From contig OZ240239.1 of assembly GCA_965198095.1 (NCBI GenBank), positions 2,418,001 to 2,482,000 on the forward strand: a stretch of 64,000 bases of DNA, given 5' to 3'. This document shows, in pieces, positions 44,301 through 52,573 of the stretch. Within the stretch, counting starts at the first letter, position 1, and every line of letters starts with the position of its first letter. The position numbers and the translations under genes were made by a program. A model generated the notes under the pieces. It saw nothing but the letters and a program-made list of their open reading frames with translations, was not told where the DNA came from and ran no database searches. This DNA comes from CBDFJH01 sp965198095. GTDB taxonomy: Bacteria; Latescibacterota; UBA2968; GCA-2709665.

Positions 44301-46667
44301 GACGACGTGGACGATGCGATTGAGGAGAAGACCTTCAACGTGACGCTGAGCAACGCGCTGAACGCGATCCTGGCAGGCGGCGGGACGACCCTGGCGGTGA
44401 CCGGGACCATTGAGGACGACGACGACCCGCAGGTAGAGGTGTCGTTCCGGAAGGCAACGTACGCGGTAAACGAGGGCGAGACCGTGGAGGTAACGGTGCG
44501 GCTGAGCGCCGATCCGGAGCGCGAGGTGACCATTCCACTGACGGCAACGCCGCAGAACGGTGCAACAACGGCCGACTATTCGGGGGTGCCGCAGAGCGTG
44601 ACCTTCGCCGCCGGTAAGACCTCGCAGGCTTTCAATTTTACCGCTATCAACGACACCGAGGATGACGACGACGAGAGAGTCGAACTCCGCTTCGGCTCCC
44701 TACCGGCCCGGGTTGGTGTGGGCAGCCCAGCACCAGCCACGGTTGCGATTACGGATACCAATGTTCCAGAGGTAGAGGTGTCGTTCGATCAGACGCGGTA
44801 CACTGCAACGGAAGGCGGTGACGCGGCCACGGTAAGGGTGCGGCTGAGCGCCGATCCGGAACGCACGGTGATGATCCCGCTGACGCACACGCCTGGCAAT
44901 GGGGCTGGGGTCGGCGACTATTCCGGCGTGCCAGCAAGCGTGACCTTCGGCCCGAGTGAACGGGAGCGTACCCTTACTGTCGTGGCGACCGACGATGCCG
45001 AGGATGACGATGGCGAGACGGTGGCTCTCGGCTTTGGCACGCTGCCGCCCCGGATCACGAAGGGGCCTTCGGCCACGGTGGCCCTGACCGACAACGATGA
45101 GACCTCACTCACCCCCCCCCCCCCCCCCCCCCCCCGACCTCCACCGCCGTCCGCGCCCGACGCGCCTATGGTGACGGAGACATCGACAACCAGCGTCACG
45201 GTGAGTTGGGAAGAACCGGCCAACGACGGGCCGGCCATCACGAGCTACGATCTGCGCTACCGGGAGGGGAGCGACGGGGCGTTCACGGACGGTCCTCAGG
45301 ACGTGACGGACACGAGCGCAACCATTGACGGGTTAAGCCCCGACACGGCATACGAGGTGCGGGTGCGGGCGAGCAGTGCCGCGGGCGACGGCGAGTGGTC
45401 GGCCGTGGGCCTTGGGCGAACCCGTGCGCCACCGCCACCCGCGCCTGCTGCGCCCACGGTGACGGAGACATCAACGACCAGTGTGACGATCAGTTGGACC
45501 GCGCCGACCGATGACGGTCCGCCTGTCACGAGCTACGATCTGCGCTACCGGGAGAGGAGCGATGGGGAGTTCGCAGACGGCCCTCAGGACGTGACGGACA
45601 CGAGCGCAACCATTGAGGGGTTGAGCCCCGACACGGCATACGAGGTGCAGGTGCGGGCGAGCAGCGTCGCCGGCGACGGGGACTGGTCGGCCGTGGGCAC
45701 GGTTCGAACCAACGTGCCAATCCTGAATGACCGTTTTTCCCTTTCGCTGGATCTGGACGGCTCCGAAGGCGATCAGGACCTCTCGTTTCTGACGGTCTCA
45801 CCCGGTCGCGTCGTTCCCGTTCAGATTTTCGGCGCGGATATCCGGAACACGCGCGGTCTTTCCATGCGCGTGGGATACGATTCGACCCAGGTTGTCTTTG
45901 AGGCCTTCGATGCGGGCGATATGTTGTCGAATGCCGAATCGCTTGTGGAGCGGGATTCGACCTTTGTCGAGGTAGGGATCGTGTCTCCGGCGGGCCAGGC
46001 CACGGCAGGCCTTGTGGGCACGCTGCGGTTTCGCACGACGGATGCGTTATCGGAGACCGAGATTCGGCTGGCGGGCGCGGACGTCGTTCGGGGTGAGTTC
46101 CCGGAGGTGATGACGCGATCCGTGAGTGTCGCCCTGCAGGCGGCTGCGCCGCCTGATCCGGATTTCGACGGCAATGGGGTGGTCGAGTTCGCCGATTTTG
46201 TGCTGTTCGCCGGTGCGTTCGGGTATGGGGAGGGCGATGACTTGCCTGCGCGCAGCGCGCAAGCAGGGAAGTATGATGTGATATACGACCTGAATGGCGA
46301 TGGCGGGATCGGGTTCTCCGACTTCGTGATCTTCGCCGGAAGCTTCGGCGATACAGTGAACCGCGCGCCGGTCTTTGACCCGGCTCCGCCCGTAGCGCGT
46401 TCCGTGGCCGAGAACGCACCGGCGGGTGAGCCGATCGGGGATCCCGTCTCTGCCTCGGATGCCGATGGCGATACACTCACCTATACCTTGTGGGGCGCCG
46501 ATGCGGAACACTTCGACATTGACGCGAGCACCGGGCAGATCCGGACGAAGGGGACGTATGACTTTGAGGAAAAGAAAGGATACGCGGTGATCGTGCGCGC
46601 AGGCGACGGCCAGGGCGGGCGCGTCAGCCTCGTCGTGAGCATCGCCGTCACCGGCGTGGACGAATAG
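41328..46667 (+). CDS. Giant modular surface protein: Calx-beta, FN3, cohesin, dockerin, cadherin
   Basis: A 1779-residue exported protein. GTG at 41328 follows a perfect AAGGAGG and gives a signal peptide ending in WPAEATGQ. Modules in order: SwmB-like strand repeat (about 30-150), a cadherin-like domain (about 260-365), a run of Calx-beta repeats (about 370-1255, for example EGDGRMVFKVRLSQETSNEV), a poly-Pro linker (about 1262-1275), two FN3 domains (to about 1465), a cohesin-like domain (about 1467-1605), a dockerin-like EF pair (DFDGNGVVEFADFVLF and DLNGDGGIGFSDFVIF), and a final cadherin-like domain. It is probably a calcium-dependent surface adhesin or scaffold. The linker is encoded by a 22-C run, so expression of the last 500 residues may vary. 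No known sorting signal is present. Confidence 0.85.
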   Translation: MSRPENRYRLLEPALCAVLLLSAWPAEATGQESDTVRPVFVSARTDGGYVTITFSEEIFISPLVRYVKEWSGAPLQLFLRAAFEMSINGRVIYTQERASLSGTDLTLRMAYYAGPGDEVRVAYNNIFVRNAGGLLVDAAGNAVPYFSSQTVQNNAGSPGSNLVDGAVLTPGEITIPEGSSGTYTVKLASQPSENVTVKVMPYAIVQVMPAQMTFTPDNWDDPQTVTVSTYDDNDSVDAWAAVLHQIVGVNNANWTFINVVVDDQDPPLVVSGSTSTDYAENGASGVATYPVTNAGGATVTYRLYGDDKSDFSISRAGVLTFKRPPDYENPADSNRDNVYVVTVHASNGTSTGALLDVAINVTDVDETPAVTIAPGGGTTSVTEGTAIEFTLTRAGSATNDLTVNVRVTQAGEVIKTADSYQAPTTVAFTAGAATAPLTVETQADAVDEANGEITAEVTAGAGYTLGTAASASVAVTDDDERGVRVSETALTVPEGGSNTYTVVLTSEPTDDVTVEVSGASGDVSVSGSPLTFTVDNWDAGQTFTVDAAEDDDALADLAVTLRHTVSGGDYGPVTAEDVTVTITENDEPALSVADTSAAEGDGRMVFKVRLSQETSNEVTVSFATSNGTAQQGTDYTRKTGTLTFPARTTEQTIEVPILNDPEDEDEAETLRVTLSNPQHATLDDNQATGTIRDDDDPEVTVAFVRGSYTATEGGTAAEATVKLSADPERTVEIPLTATPQGGATASDYSLPSSVTFTSGGPTLQTFTVTATDDRVDDDGETVDLGFGSPLPDGVTAGNPATVTLDDNDDRGVTVSATTLTVSEGSSATYTVVLTSEPTGPVTVAVADASGDVSVRGSPVTLTFTADNWSTLQAVTVDAVEDDDALGDSPVTLRHTVSGGDYGSVTAEDVRVTIIENDAPTLTIESEQVAEGDGDMVFDVRLSQATSNEATVEYATSNGTAIQGTDYTAQGGTLTFPENSTIPQEIRVPILDDDVDDAIEEKTFNVTLSNALNAILAGGGTTLAVTGTIEDDDDPQVEVSFRKATYAVNEGETVEVTVRLSADPEREVTIPLTATPQNGATTADYSGVPQSVTFAAGKTSQAFNFTAINDTEDDDDERVELRFGSLPARVGVGSPAPATVAITDTNVPEVEVSFDQTRYTATEGGDAATVRVRLSADPERTVMIPLTHTPGNGAGVGDYSGVPASVTFGPSERERTLTVVATDDAEDDDGETVALGFGTLPPRITKGPSATVALTDNDETSLTPPPPPPPRPPPPSAPDAPMVTETSTTSVTVSWEEPANDGPAITSYDLRYREGSDGAFTDGPQDVTDTSATIDGLSPDTAYEVRVRASSAAGDGEWSAVGLGRTRAPPPPAPAAPTVTETSTTSVTISWTAPTDDGPPVTSYDLRYRERSDGEFADGPQDVTDTSATIEGLSPDTAYEVQVRASSVAGDGDWSAVGTVRTNVPILNDRFSLSLDLDGSEGDQDLSFLTVSPGRVVPVQIFGADIRNTRGLSMRVGYDSTQVVFEAFDAGDMLSNAESLVERDSTFVEVGIVSPAGQATAGLVGTLRFRTTDALSETEIRLAGADVVRGEFPEVMTRSVSVALQAAAPPDPDFDGNGVVEFADFVLFAGAFGYGEGDDLPARSAQAGKYDVIYDLNGDGGIGFSDFVIFAGSFGDTVNRAPVFDPAPPVARSVAENAPAGEPIGDPVSASDADGDTLTYTLWGADAEHFDIDASTGQIRTKGTYDFEEKKGYAVIVRAGDGQGGRVSLVVSIAVTGVDE
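45113..45134 (+). repeat. 22-C homopolymer inside coding sequence
   Basis: An unbroken run of 22 C encodes the proline linker between the Calx-beta half and the FN3-cohesin-dockerin half. The equivalent linkers of the two neighbouring paralogues use mixed CCA/CCG/CCC/CCT codons. Gain or loss of one C would shift frame and remove the C-terminal cassette. Long C runs are also error-prone in sequencing, so the exact length needs care. Confidence 0.85.
46241..46267 (+). repeat. 27-bp palindromic insert in dockerin module
   Basis: Compared with the paralogues, the dockerin-like module has nine additional codons (LPARSAQAG) between its two calcium loops. The DNA is a palindrome-like sequence beginning CTTGCCTGCGCGC and ending GCGCAAGCAGG. 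The length is an exact multiple of three, so the frame is kept. Confidence 0.65.
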
Positions 46668-46762
46668 CAGATTCAGGGTATTCTCGTAACATAAGAAATA
46701 TTGTATTTTCACAAGAATTTTTGTTTTACTGTTATCTGCGACCAGAATCCTGATCAGTTGGA
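46668..46762. repeat. 95-bp duplicated 3' flank, copy 1
   Basis: This flank is about 92 % identical by eye to 52479-52573, which lies after the second surface gene and includes the start of the third. Here the bases matching that ATG are GCG, and similarity ends abruptly at 46762. The copy is the left edge of a lost or deleted neighbour gene. Confidence 0.75.
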
Positions 46763-47550
46763 TCGGCCGGGCCGATCTTCGAGCGCCTGGGGAAGCGCTG
46801 CCTGTCGGCAACGGGCCGGTGGCCCAGGCGTTCAGCACCCGCCGCGGGGCAGTAAGTGTACGCCTCGAACGAAGCGAAGAACCCCGGAGCGAGGGCGTCC
46901 CGCCCTCGTCCCGACGTGGGTTTCAAGACCGCCTCTCGACCGGCCCGGCGGGACGAAGTCGCGGCGGCCACCTCTTTCGCAAGACGCGCCTTGCGTTGCC
47001 TGATGTGTCCGGATGGGGCTGGTCGTCGATACAGATAACATACTCTCCATTCTGCCGGGCATCCGGCGCGGACAGGACGCCCGGCGGCGTGATCTATCTT
47101 TCAGATTCTTTTTTTGAAGACCTGTGGACAACGCGACAGCACGGATTCCCACGTACGCGACGGGAGTGAATCGGCAGCGGCCTGCGGGGCGCTGGCGGGC
47201 GGTTTGCTGCGCGAGAAGGTGAATCGGTTTCTGACGCGGATGGATGGCGCTCGCAAACCCTCGACAGGAGCCGGAAGCCGGAGAAACCGATTCGGGAACA
47301 CAACGGCCGCACCCACCCGGCCCGCTCGGCACCATTTTTCCTTGCTTAAGTCATCATATTAAGGATATTTTTAACGACCGCAGAAAGGGCCGCCGCAGCC
47401 GAGCCCAAGGGTACCTGGCCGCTCGACTGTGCGGTTTTGTGGCGGATGGAGTTGATTCCTATCTACTTCCATGCCAGGAACCGACACCATACGACCCGGC
47501 CGCTTTGCGGCGCATCCACATTAAGATCTGAATATGGATGGGGAGACGGG
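46763..47550. other. Gap between surface gene and HEPN-MNT module
   Basis: No recognised gene is seen. The region includes GC-rich imperfect palindromes around 46890-46990 and an AT-rich stretch near 47340-47370. The last bases (47537-47546) carry the GGGGAG ribosome site for the HEPN gene. Confidence 0.35.
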
Positions 47551-47940
47551 ATGGCGCAGCGATGGAAGGACTGGCTCACCCAGGCGGAGCACGATCTGGA
47601 GCAGGCCGCCTCCTCGCGGAGGGAAGGCCGTCACGATTGGGCCTGCTTCGCCGCGCAGCAGGCTGCCGAGAAGGCGGTCAAAGCGCTCCATCTCGCCCGG
47701 GGTCAGGAGGCGTGGGGCTATGTGGTTGCCCGCCTCCTGTCGGAACTCCCGGACGCCCCGCCCGAGCATCTCATCGAACAGGGACGGGCGCTCGACAACT
47801 TCTACGTAGCGACACGCTACCCGAACGGCCATCCGGAAGGGGCGGCCTACGAGCACTACGGCTCGCTGCAGAGCGGTCAGGGACTGCGTTATGCCGGTGA
47901 CATCCTCCAGTTCGTCCATCAAGCGCTGGCCGGCGCCTGA
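47551..47940 (+). CDS. HEPN-domain protein (HEPN-MNT module)
   Basis: A 129-residue helical protein of the HEPN family. The start (MAQRWKDWLTQAEHDLEQAA) and the segment DWACFAAQQAAEKAVKALHL are the standard helices; the RX4-6H type motif may be represented by ATRYPNGHPEG. HEPN proteins act as RNases or scaffolds and, paired with MNT, form toxin-antitoxin systems in which the MNT protein adenylylates the HEPN toxin. ATG at 47551 has GGGGAG upstream. It overlaps the MNT start by 50 bases, confirming coupling. Confidence 0.85.
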   Translation: MAQRWKDWLTQAEHDLEQAASSRREGRHDWACFAAQQAAEKAVKALHLARGQEAWGYVVARLLSELPDAPPEHLIEQGRALDNFYVATRYPNGHPEGAAYEHYGSLQSGQGLRYAGDILQFVHQALAGA

Positions 47941-48268
47941 AGCTGTTCTCGAAGCGCTTCGCGCGTGGTCCGCTGCCCAGGCTGAGAGGCGCGGGGACCT
48001 GGTGGCGCTGGGCTACTTTGGTTCCTACGCCCGTGGGGATGCCGGGTTCGGCAGCGATCTCGACCTTGTTGCGGTGGTCGGGAACAGTTCTGCCTCCTTT
48101 ATCGAGCGGGCTCGTGGATGGCCGACCCACGCCCTGCTCGTGCCCGCCGACCTGCTCGTGTACACCGTCGAGGAATGGCAGACGCTACGGGAGGACGGAG
48201 GCCGTTTCGCCAGGGTCCTCTCCGAGGAAACGGTCTGGCTGGTGGGGCCGCCGGAAGACCGGGGTTGA
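47891..48268 (+). CDS. MNT-type minimal nucleotidyltransferase antitoxin
   Basis: A 125-residue minimal nucleotidyltransferase. The active site is GSYARGDAGFGSDLDL, the GSxxxG-(x)nSDxDL pattern with two metal-binding Asp residues; the third acidic residue is expected near LLVYTVEEW. It is the expected partner of the HEPN protein and would inactivate it by adding AMP. ATG at 47891 lies inside the HEPN gene; a later non-ATG start near the HEPN stop is also possible, because the first 12 residues are serine-rich and atypical. Confidence 0.82.
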   Translation: MPVTSSSSSIKRWPAPEAVLEALRAWSAAQAERRGDLVALGYFGSYARGDAGFGSDLDLVAVVGNSSASFIERARGWPTHALLVPADLLVYTVEEWQTLREDGGRFARVLSEETVWLVGPPEDRG

Positions 48269-48337
48269 CTGCGGGCCTGATCCTGCCAAGTCGTCTGCCG
48301 TGCAGCACGCCGGGTATATCGAGACGTTCTGTTTGTG

Positions 48338-48462
48338 AGCCATTCTGGATTCAGCGAAGACGATGAAGAGTACGACGGGTGGTACGATCTGAATGCCGAC
48401 GGCGCGGTCGACTTTCAGGATTTCTTTGATTTTTGCCCAGGACTTCGCCAAAAAAAATAACC
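48338..48462 (+). pseudogene. Dockerin-like module remnant
   Basis: One frame reads SEDDEEYDGWYDLNADGAVD and FQDFFDF, a second-half dockerin EF motif with DLNADG. One extra T then shifts the frame; the other frame continues as AQDFAKKN. It is a free-standing, frameshifted piece of a surface-gene cassette located just after the HEPN-MNT module. Confidence 0.65.
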
Positions 48463-48959
48463 TGCAATTGACGGTCTGTCGAACGCGCGCCTGTCTTTGC
48501 GGTGATTGTTTTTGAAGCAGGCTTCCGCCACGCAGAGAGGCGTGTATCGCTTCGTGTAATGATGACGCGAACCGTGCCGCCCTCTCTTGTTGAGAGCCGT
48601 ATTCATCCGTGGCAAGTAAAGAACCGTTCAGATCAATGGCCTGCTTGATGGAGGCGGCACACCCTTTCAGGAGAGATCGTCCGCGACTTGCGCCACGATC
48701 TTTCCGGACCGCTCCTCGGCCCCGATGACGGGCGCTTTGCGAGTTCCACGATCCCCGGGGTTCTTGCCTGCCTTAAACGGATCATCGTCGCGTTTATTTC
48801 ATTTCCCGGGCCATCCACCGACCTGGGTCTCCGTCCGCCTCGATGATGCCGCGCAACATCATCCTTCCCTGCTTCGTAGCCATTCTCGCGCGGATACGCT
48901 GCTGCATATACCAGCCACTCCGGCCACGAGAACCGGCCAATCAAAGTTGATCCTCGACA
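48463..48959. other. Debris between cassette remnants
   Basis: No recognised gene is seen between the dockerin and cadherin remnants. Frames are short and arginine- or serine-rich. The region may be the decayed middle of a former surface gene or an inserted fragment. Confidence 0.3.
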
Positions 48960-49306
48960 ACCTCTCGGCCGGATCGGATCCGGAGGAAATCACGGTGAAC
49001 CGCGCGCCGGTGTTCACCTTCACGCCTCCGGTGACGCGCTCCGTGGCAGAGAACGCCCCGGGAGGGGAGCCGATCGGGGATCCCGTCTCCGCGAGCGATG
49101 CCGACGGCGATACCCTCACCTACAGCCTGTGGGGCGCCGACGGGGATCACTTTGCCATTGACGCGAGCACCGGGCAGATCCGAACGAAGGGGATGTATGA
49201 CTTCGAGCAGAAGCGCGGCTATTCCGTGATCTTGCGCGTTATCGATGGCGAAGGAGGGCGCGTGAGCACTGTCGTGAGCATCGCCGTTACCGGCGTGGAC
49301 GAATAG
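48960..49306 (+). pseudogene. Cadherin-like C-terminal module remnant
   Basis: This stretch encodes NRAPVFTFTPPVTRSVAENA and continues to VVSIAVTGVDE with a TAG stop, the same final cadherin-like domain as in the three full surface genes. The upstream part lacks dockerin, cohesin or signal peptide. A continuous frame from 48725 exists but its start is not credible. The codon-level similarity to intact copies indicates recent loss. Confidence 0.7.
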
Positions 49307-49469
49307 CGAATTCAGGGCACTCCTCATCAACGCTTTGCTCGACAGCCACGTCCGCTACGAAGTGACCGAGAGCGGATACTCGATCCGCGCGAACCCCGGA
49401 GGACCAGATGGACGAAGACACTCGGTGTAACGCCCGTGGCGCATCGACCTATGTGGAGGTGTCCTCTTC

Positions 49470-52400
49470 ATGGTCAAAATGAGAACACGCGAGGCTCTCC
49501 GCTGGCGGGTAGGTATCTGCGTCATCGGCAGTGTCCTGCTGGTGCCGGAGGTGGCTCGTCCGGTCAGGGCGCAGACGCCGGAGTGTAGCGCCGCGAGCAC
49601 GGCCGTCACGGCCATTGATTCGCGCATACTGGGGACGAACCCCGACCTGAGTGGCCTGGTTGCGGACTGCAACACCTTGCTGGGGCTCGAGGACGAGCTG
49701 CGTGGCACGGGGAACCTGAGCTGGGCGGCAGGGATTGCGATGGACGCGTGGGGCGGCATTACCGTCGCCGGCACGCCCCCGCGGGTGACTCGGCTGGATC
49801 TCGCCAGCAAGAGCCTCACCGGCAAGATCCCCGAGGAGTTGGGCGACCTCATCGAGCTGACAGAACTGGTCCTCCGCTTCAACCGGCTCACCGGCAAGAT
49901 CCCCGAGGAGTTGGGCCGCCTGACCAGGCTGACAAGCTTATACCTCACCGGCAACCGGCTCACCGGCTCCATCCCCACTCAGTGGGGCGACCCGACTGGC
50001 CCCTTTCCCTTGCCTGCTTTAGGGGATATAGACCTCAGCGACAACCGGCTCACCGGCTTCATCCCCCCGGCCCTGGGGTCACTCGAAAACCTGAGGTATT
50101 TGGCCCTCGGCGAGAACCAGTTGACCGGCACCATCCCCAAGGGGTTAGGCAACCTGACCAACTTGAACAGTTTGGTCCTCGACTCAAACCAGTTGACCGG
50201 CGCCATCCCCAAGGGGTTAGGCAACCTCACCAGACTGACAGACTTAGCGCTCCAGCACAACCGACTGAGCGGCACCATCCCCAGGGAGTTGGGCAACCTC
50301 ATCAGGCTGTGGAGTTTAACCCTTCATTCCAACCAATTGACCGGTCCTATCCCCCCCGAGTTGGGCAACCTCACCCGGGCGATATTCCTTTACCTGAACA
50401 GCAACGTCCTTAGCGGCGAGATCCCCGAGGAGTTGGGCAATCTCACCGCCGTGCACGAGATAACTCTCCACCAAAACCAGCTCACTGGCCCTATCCCGTC
50501 CGAGTTGAGTGCCCCTGTAGAACTGACGAGGCTGTGGCTTTACGACACCCACTGGACGGGGACGATTCCACCGGTGTTACTGGCAAAGACGGAGCAGGAC
50601 TTGCTTACCCTGGACTTGCGGACCAATCGGCGGCCGGTCGCCCCGGCCGTGGAGGACCAATCCTTCACGGCCGGGGAGGCGTTCACTTATCAGGTGGTCT
50701 TCAGCGATCCGGACGGGCAGGCCTTGACGTACGGCGCCATGCAGGCCGGCGACACGCCTCTGCCTTCGTGGCTGACGATTGATCCGGCGACGGGCACGCT
50801 CAGTGGCACCCCGCCCACGGAGGAGACCGTCAGAGTAGGGGTGACCGCCGTGGATGCTCCCAGGGACGGAAGTCCGGCCTTCAGCGCCTCTGTCACGTTT
50901 GCTCTCAAGCCGAAGCCGCCACCGCCGCCACGTGTACCGCCACGTCCACCGCCCCCACCCCCACCTCCTCCGCCCCCTGCGCCGTCCGCGCCTGATGGGC
51001 CCACGGTGACGGAGATGTCAACAACCGGCGTGACGGTGAATTGGTCCGTTCCAAACAATGACGGGCCGGCCATCACGAGCTACGACCTGCGCTACCGGGA
51101 GGGCAGCGATGGGGAGTTCATGGACGGCCCGCAGGACGTGACGGACACGAGCGCGACCATCACAGGGCTGAGTCCGGACACTGCGTACGAGGTACAGGTG
51201 CGGGCGAGCAGTGCCGCGGGCGACGGCGAGTGGTCGGCCCTGGGTCTCGTGCGGACCAATGCGCCGCCTCCACCCGTGCCTGACGCGCCTATGGTGACGG
51301 AGACATCGGCGACCAGTGTGACGGTCAGTTGGTCCGCGCCAACCGATGACGGGCCGCCCATCACCGGCTACGACCTGCGCTACCGGGAGGGCAGCGACGG
51401 GGAGTTCACGGACGGCCCGCAGGACGTGACGGACACGAGCGCAACCATTGAGGGGTTGAGCCCCGACACGGCATACGAGGTGCAGGTGCGGGCCAGCAGT
51501 ACCACGGGCGACGGGGACTGGTCGGCCCTTGGGGTCTTGCGGACCGACGTATTGATCCTGTATGACCGGTTTTCCCTGTCGCTGGATCTGGATGACTCCG
51601 AAGGCGATCAGTCCGTCTCGTTTCTGGCCGTCTCTCCCGGTGGCGTTGTTCCCATTCAGATTTTCGGCGCGGATATCCAGAATACGCGCGATCTATCGAT
51701 GCGCGTGGGATACGATTCGACCCAGGTTGTTTACGAGGAATTCGATGTGGGTGACGTGTTGCTCGATGCCCAGGCACTTGTAGAGCAGGACTCGACCTTT
51801 GTGCAGATCAGCATTGGGTCCTTGGGTGGGTCTACGGTGAAGACAGGCCTGATCGGCACGCTGCGGTTTCGCGCCACGGATGCGTTATCGGAGACCGAGA
51901 TTCGGCTGGCGGGGGCAGACGTCGTTCGGGGTGAACCCCCGGAGGTGATGACGCGATCCGTGAGCGTTGCCTTACAGATCGCCGGGCCTCCTGATCCGGA
52001 TTTCGATGACAATGGGATGGTCGAGTGGGCTGATTTCGTGCTGTTCGCCGGCGCGTTCGGGTATCGCGAGGGTGATGAGGAGTACGATGCAAAATACGAC
52101 CTGCACGGCGACGGTCGGATCGGGTTTGCCGACTTCGTGATCTTCGCCAAAAGCTTCGGCAGTAAAGTGAACCGCGCGCCGGTCTTCGCACTGGCGCCGC
52201 CCGTGGCGCGCTCCGTGGCTGAGAATGCCCTGCCAGGTGAGCCGATCGGGGATCCCGTCCCGGCGAGCGATACCGACGGCGATACGCTCACGTACAGCCT
52301 GTGGGGCGCCGATGCGGATCACTTCGACATTGACGCGAGCACCGGGCAGATCCGGACGAAGGGGACGTATGACTTCGAGCAGAAGCGCGGCTATGCCGTG

Positions 52401-52478
52401 ATCGTGCGCGTCACCGATGGCCAGGGCGGGCGCGTGAGCATCGTCGTGAGCATCGCCGTTACCGGCGTGGACGAATAG
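49470..52478 (+). CDS. Plant-type LRR surface protein with cohesin/dockerin cassette
   Basis: A 1002-residue exported protein. After a signal peptide (about 1-35, ending RPVRAQ) come about eleven leucine-rich repeats (about 105-370) of the plant receptor type (LTGTIPKGLGNLTNLNSLVL). A putative Ig domain (He_PIG-like, about 390-475, DPATGTLSGTPPTEETV) and a proline linker (about 483-508) follow. The shared cassette is two FN3 domains, cohesin-like (about 695-835), dockerin-like (DFDDNGMVEWADFVLF and DLHGDGRIGFADFVIF) and a final cadherin-like domain. It is likely displayed on the cell surface and may bind proteins through the LRRs. ATG at 49470 follows GGAGGTG. Confidence 0.87.
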   Translation: MVKMRTREALRWRVGICVIGSVLLVPEVARPVRAQTPECSAASTAVTAIDSRILGTNPDLSGLVADCNTLLGLEDELRGTGNLSWAAGIAMDAWGGITVAGTPPRVTRLDLASKSLTGKIPEELGDLIELTELVLRFNRLTGKIPEELGRLTRLTSLYLTGNRLTGSIPTQWGDPTGPFPLPALGDIDLSDNRLTGFIPPALGSLENLRYLALGENQLTGTIPKGLGNLTNLNSLVLDSNQLTGAIPKGLGNLTRLTDLALQHNRLSGTIPRELGNLIRLWSLTLHSNQLTGPIPPELGNLTRAIFLYLNSNVLSGEIPEELGNLTAVHEITLHQNQLTGPIPSELSAPVELTRLWLYDTHWTGTIPPVLLAKTEQDLLTLDLRTNRRPVAPAVEDQSFTAGEAFTYQVVFSDPDGQALTYGAMQAGDTPLPSWLTIDPATGTLSGTPPTEETVRVGVTAVDAPRDGSPAFSASVTFALKPKPPPPPRVPPRPPPPPPPPPPPAPSAPDGPTVTEMSTTGVTVNWSVPNNDGPAITSYDLRYREGSDGEFMDGPQDVTDTSATITGLSPDTAYEVQVRASSAAGDGEWSALGLVRTNAPPPPVPDAPMVTETSATSVTVSWSAPTDDGPPITGYDLRYREGSDGEFTDGPQDVTDTSATIEGLSPDTAYEVQVRASSTTGDGDWSALGVLRTDVLILYDRFSLSLDLDDSEGDQSVSFLAVSPGGVVPIQIFGADIQNTRDLSMRVGYDSTQVVYEEFDVGDVLLDAQALVEQDSTFVQISIGSLGGSTVKTGLIGTLRFRATDALSETEIRLAGADVVRGEPPEVMTRSVSVALQIAGPPDPDFDDNGMVEWADFVLFAGAFGYREGDEEYDAKYDLHGDGRIGFADFVIFAKSFGSKVNRAPVFALAPPVARSVAENALPGEPIGDPVPASDTDGDTLTYSLWGADADHFDIDASTGQIRTKGTYDFEQKRGYAVIVRVTDGQGGRVSIVVSIAVTGVDE

Positions 52479-52573
52479 CAGATTCAGGACACTCTCGTAA
52501 CATAAGAAATATTGTATTTTCACAAGAATTTTTGCTTAACTGTTGTCTATGACCAGAATCCTGATCAGTTGGA
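52479..52573. repeat. 95-bp duplicated 3' flank, copy 2
   Basis: This is the partner of 46668-46762. It runs from the stop of the LRR gene through the start of the next surface gene (ATG at 52549), so the duplicated unit spans a gene junction. Confidence 0.75.
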
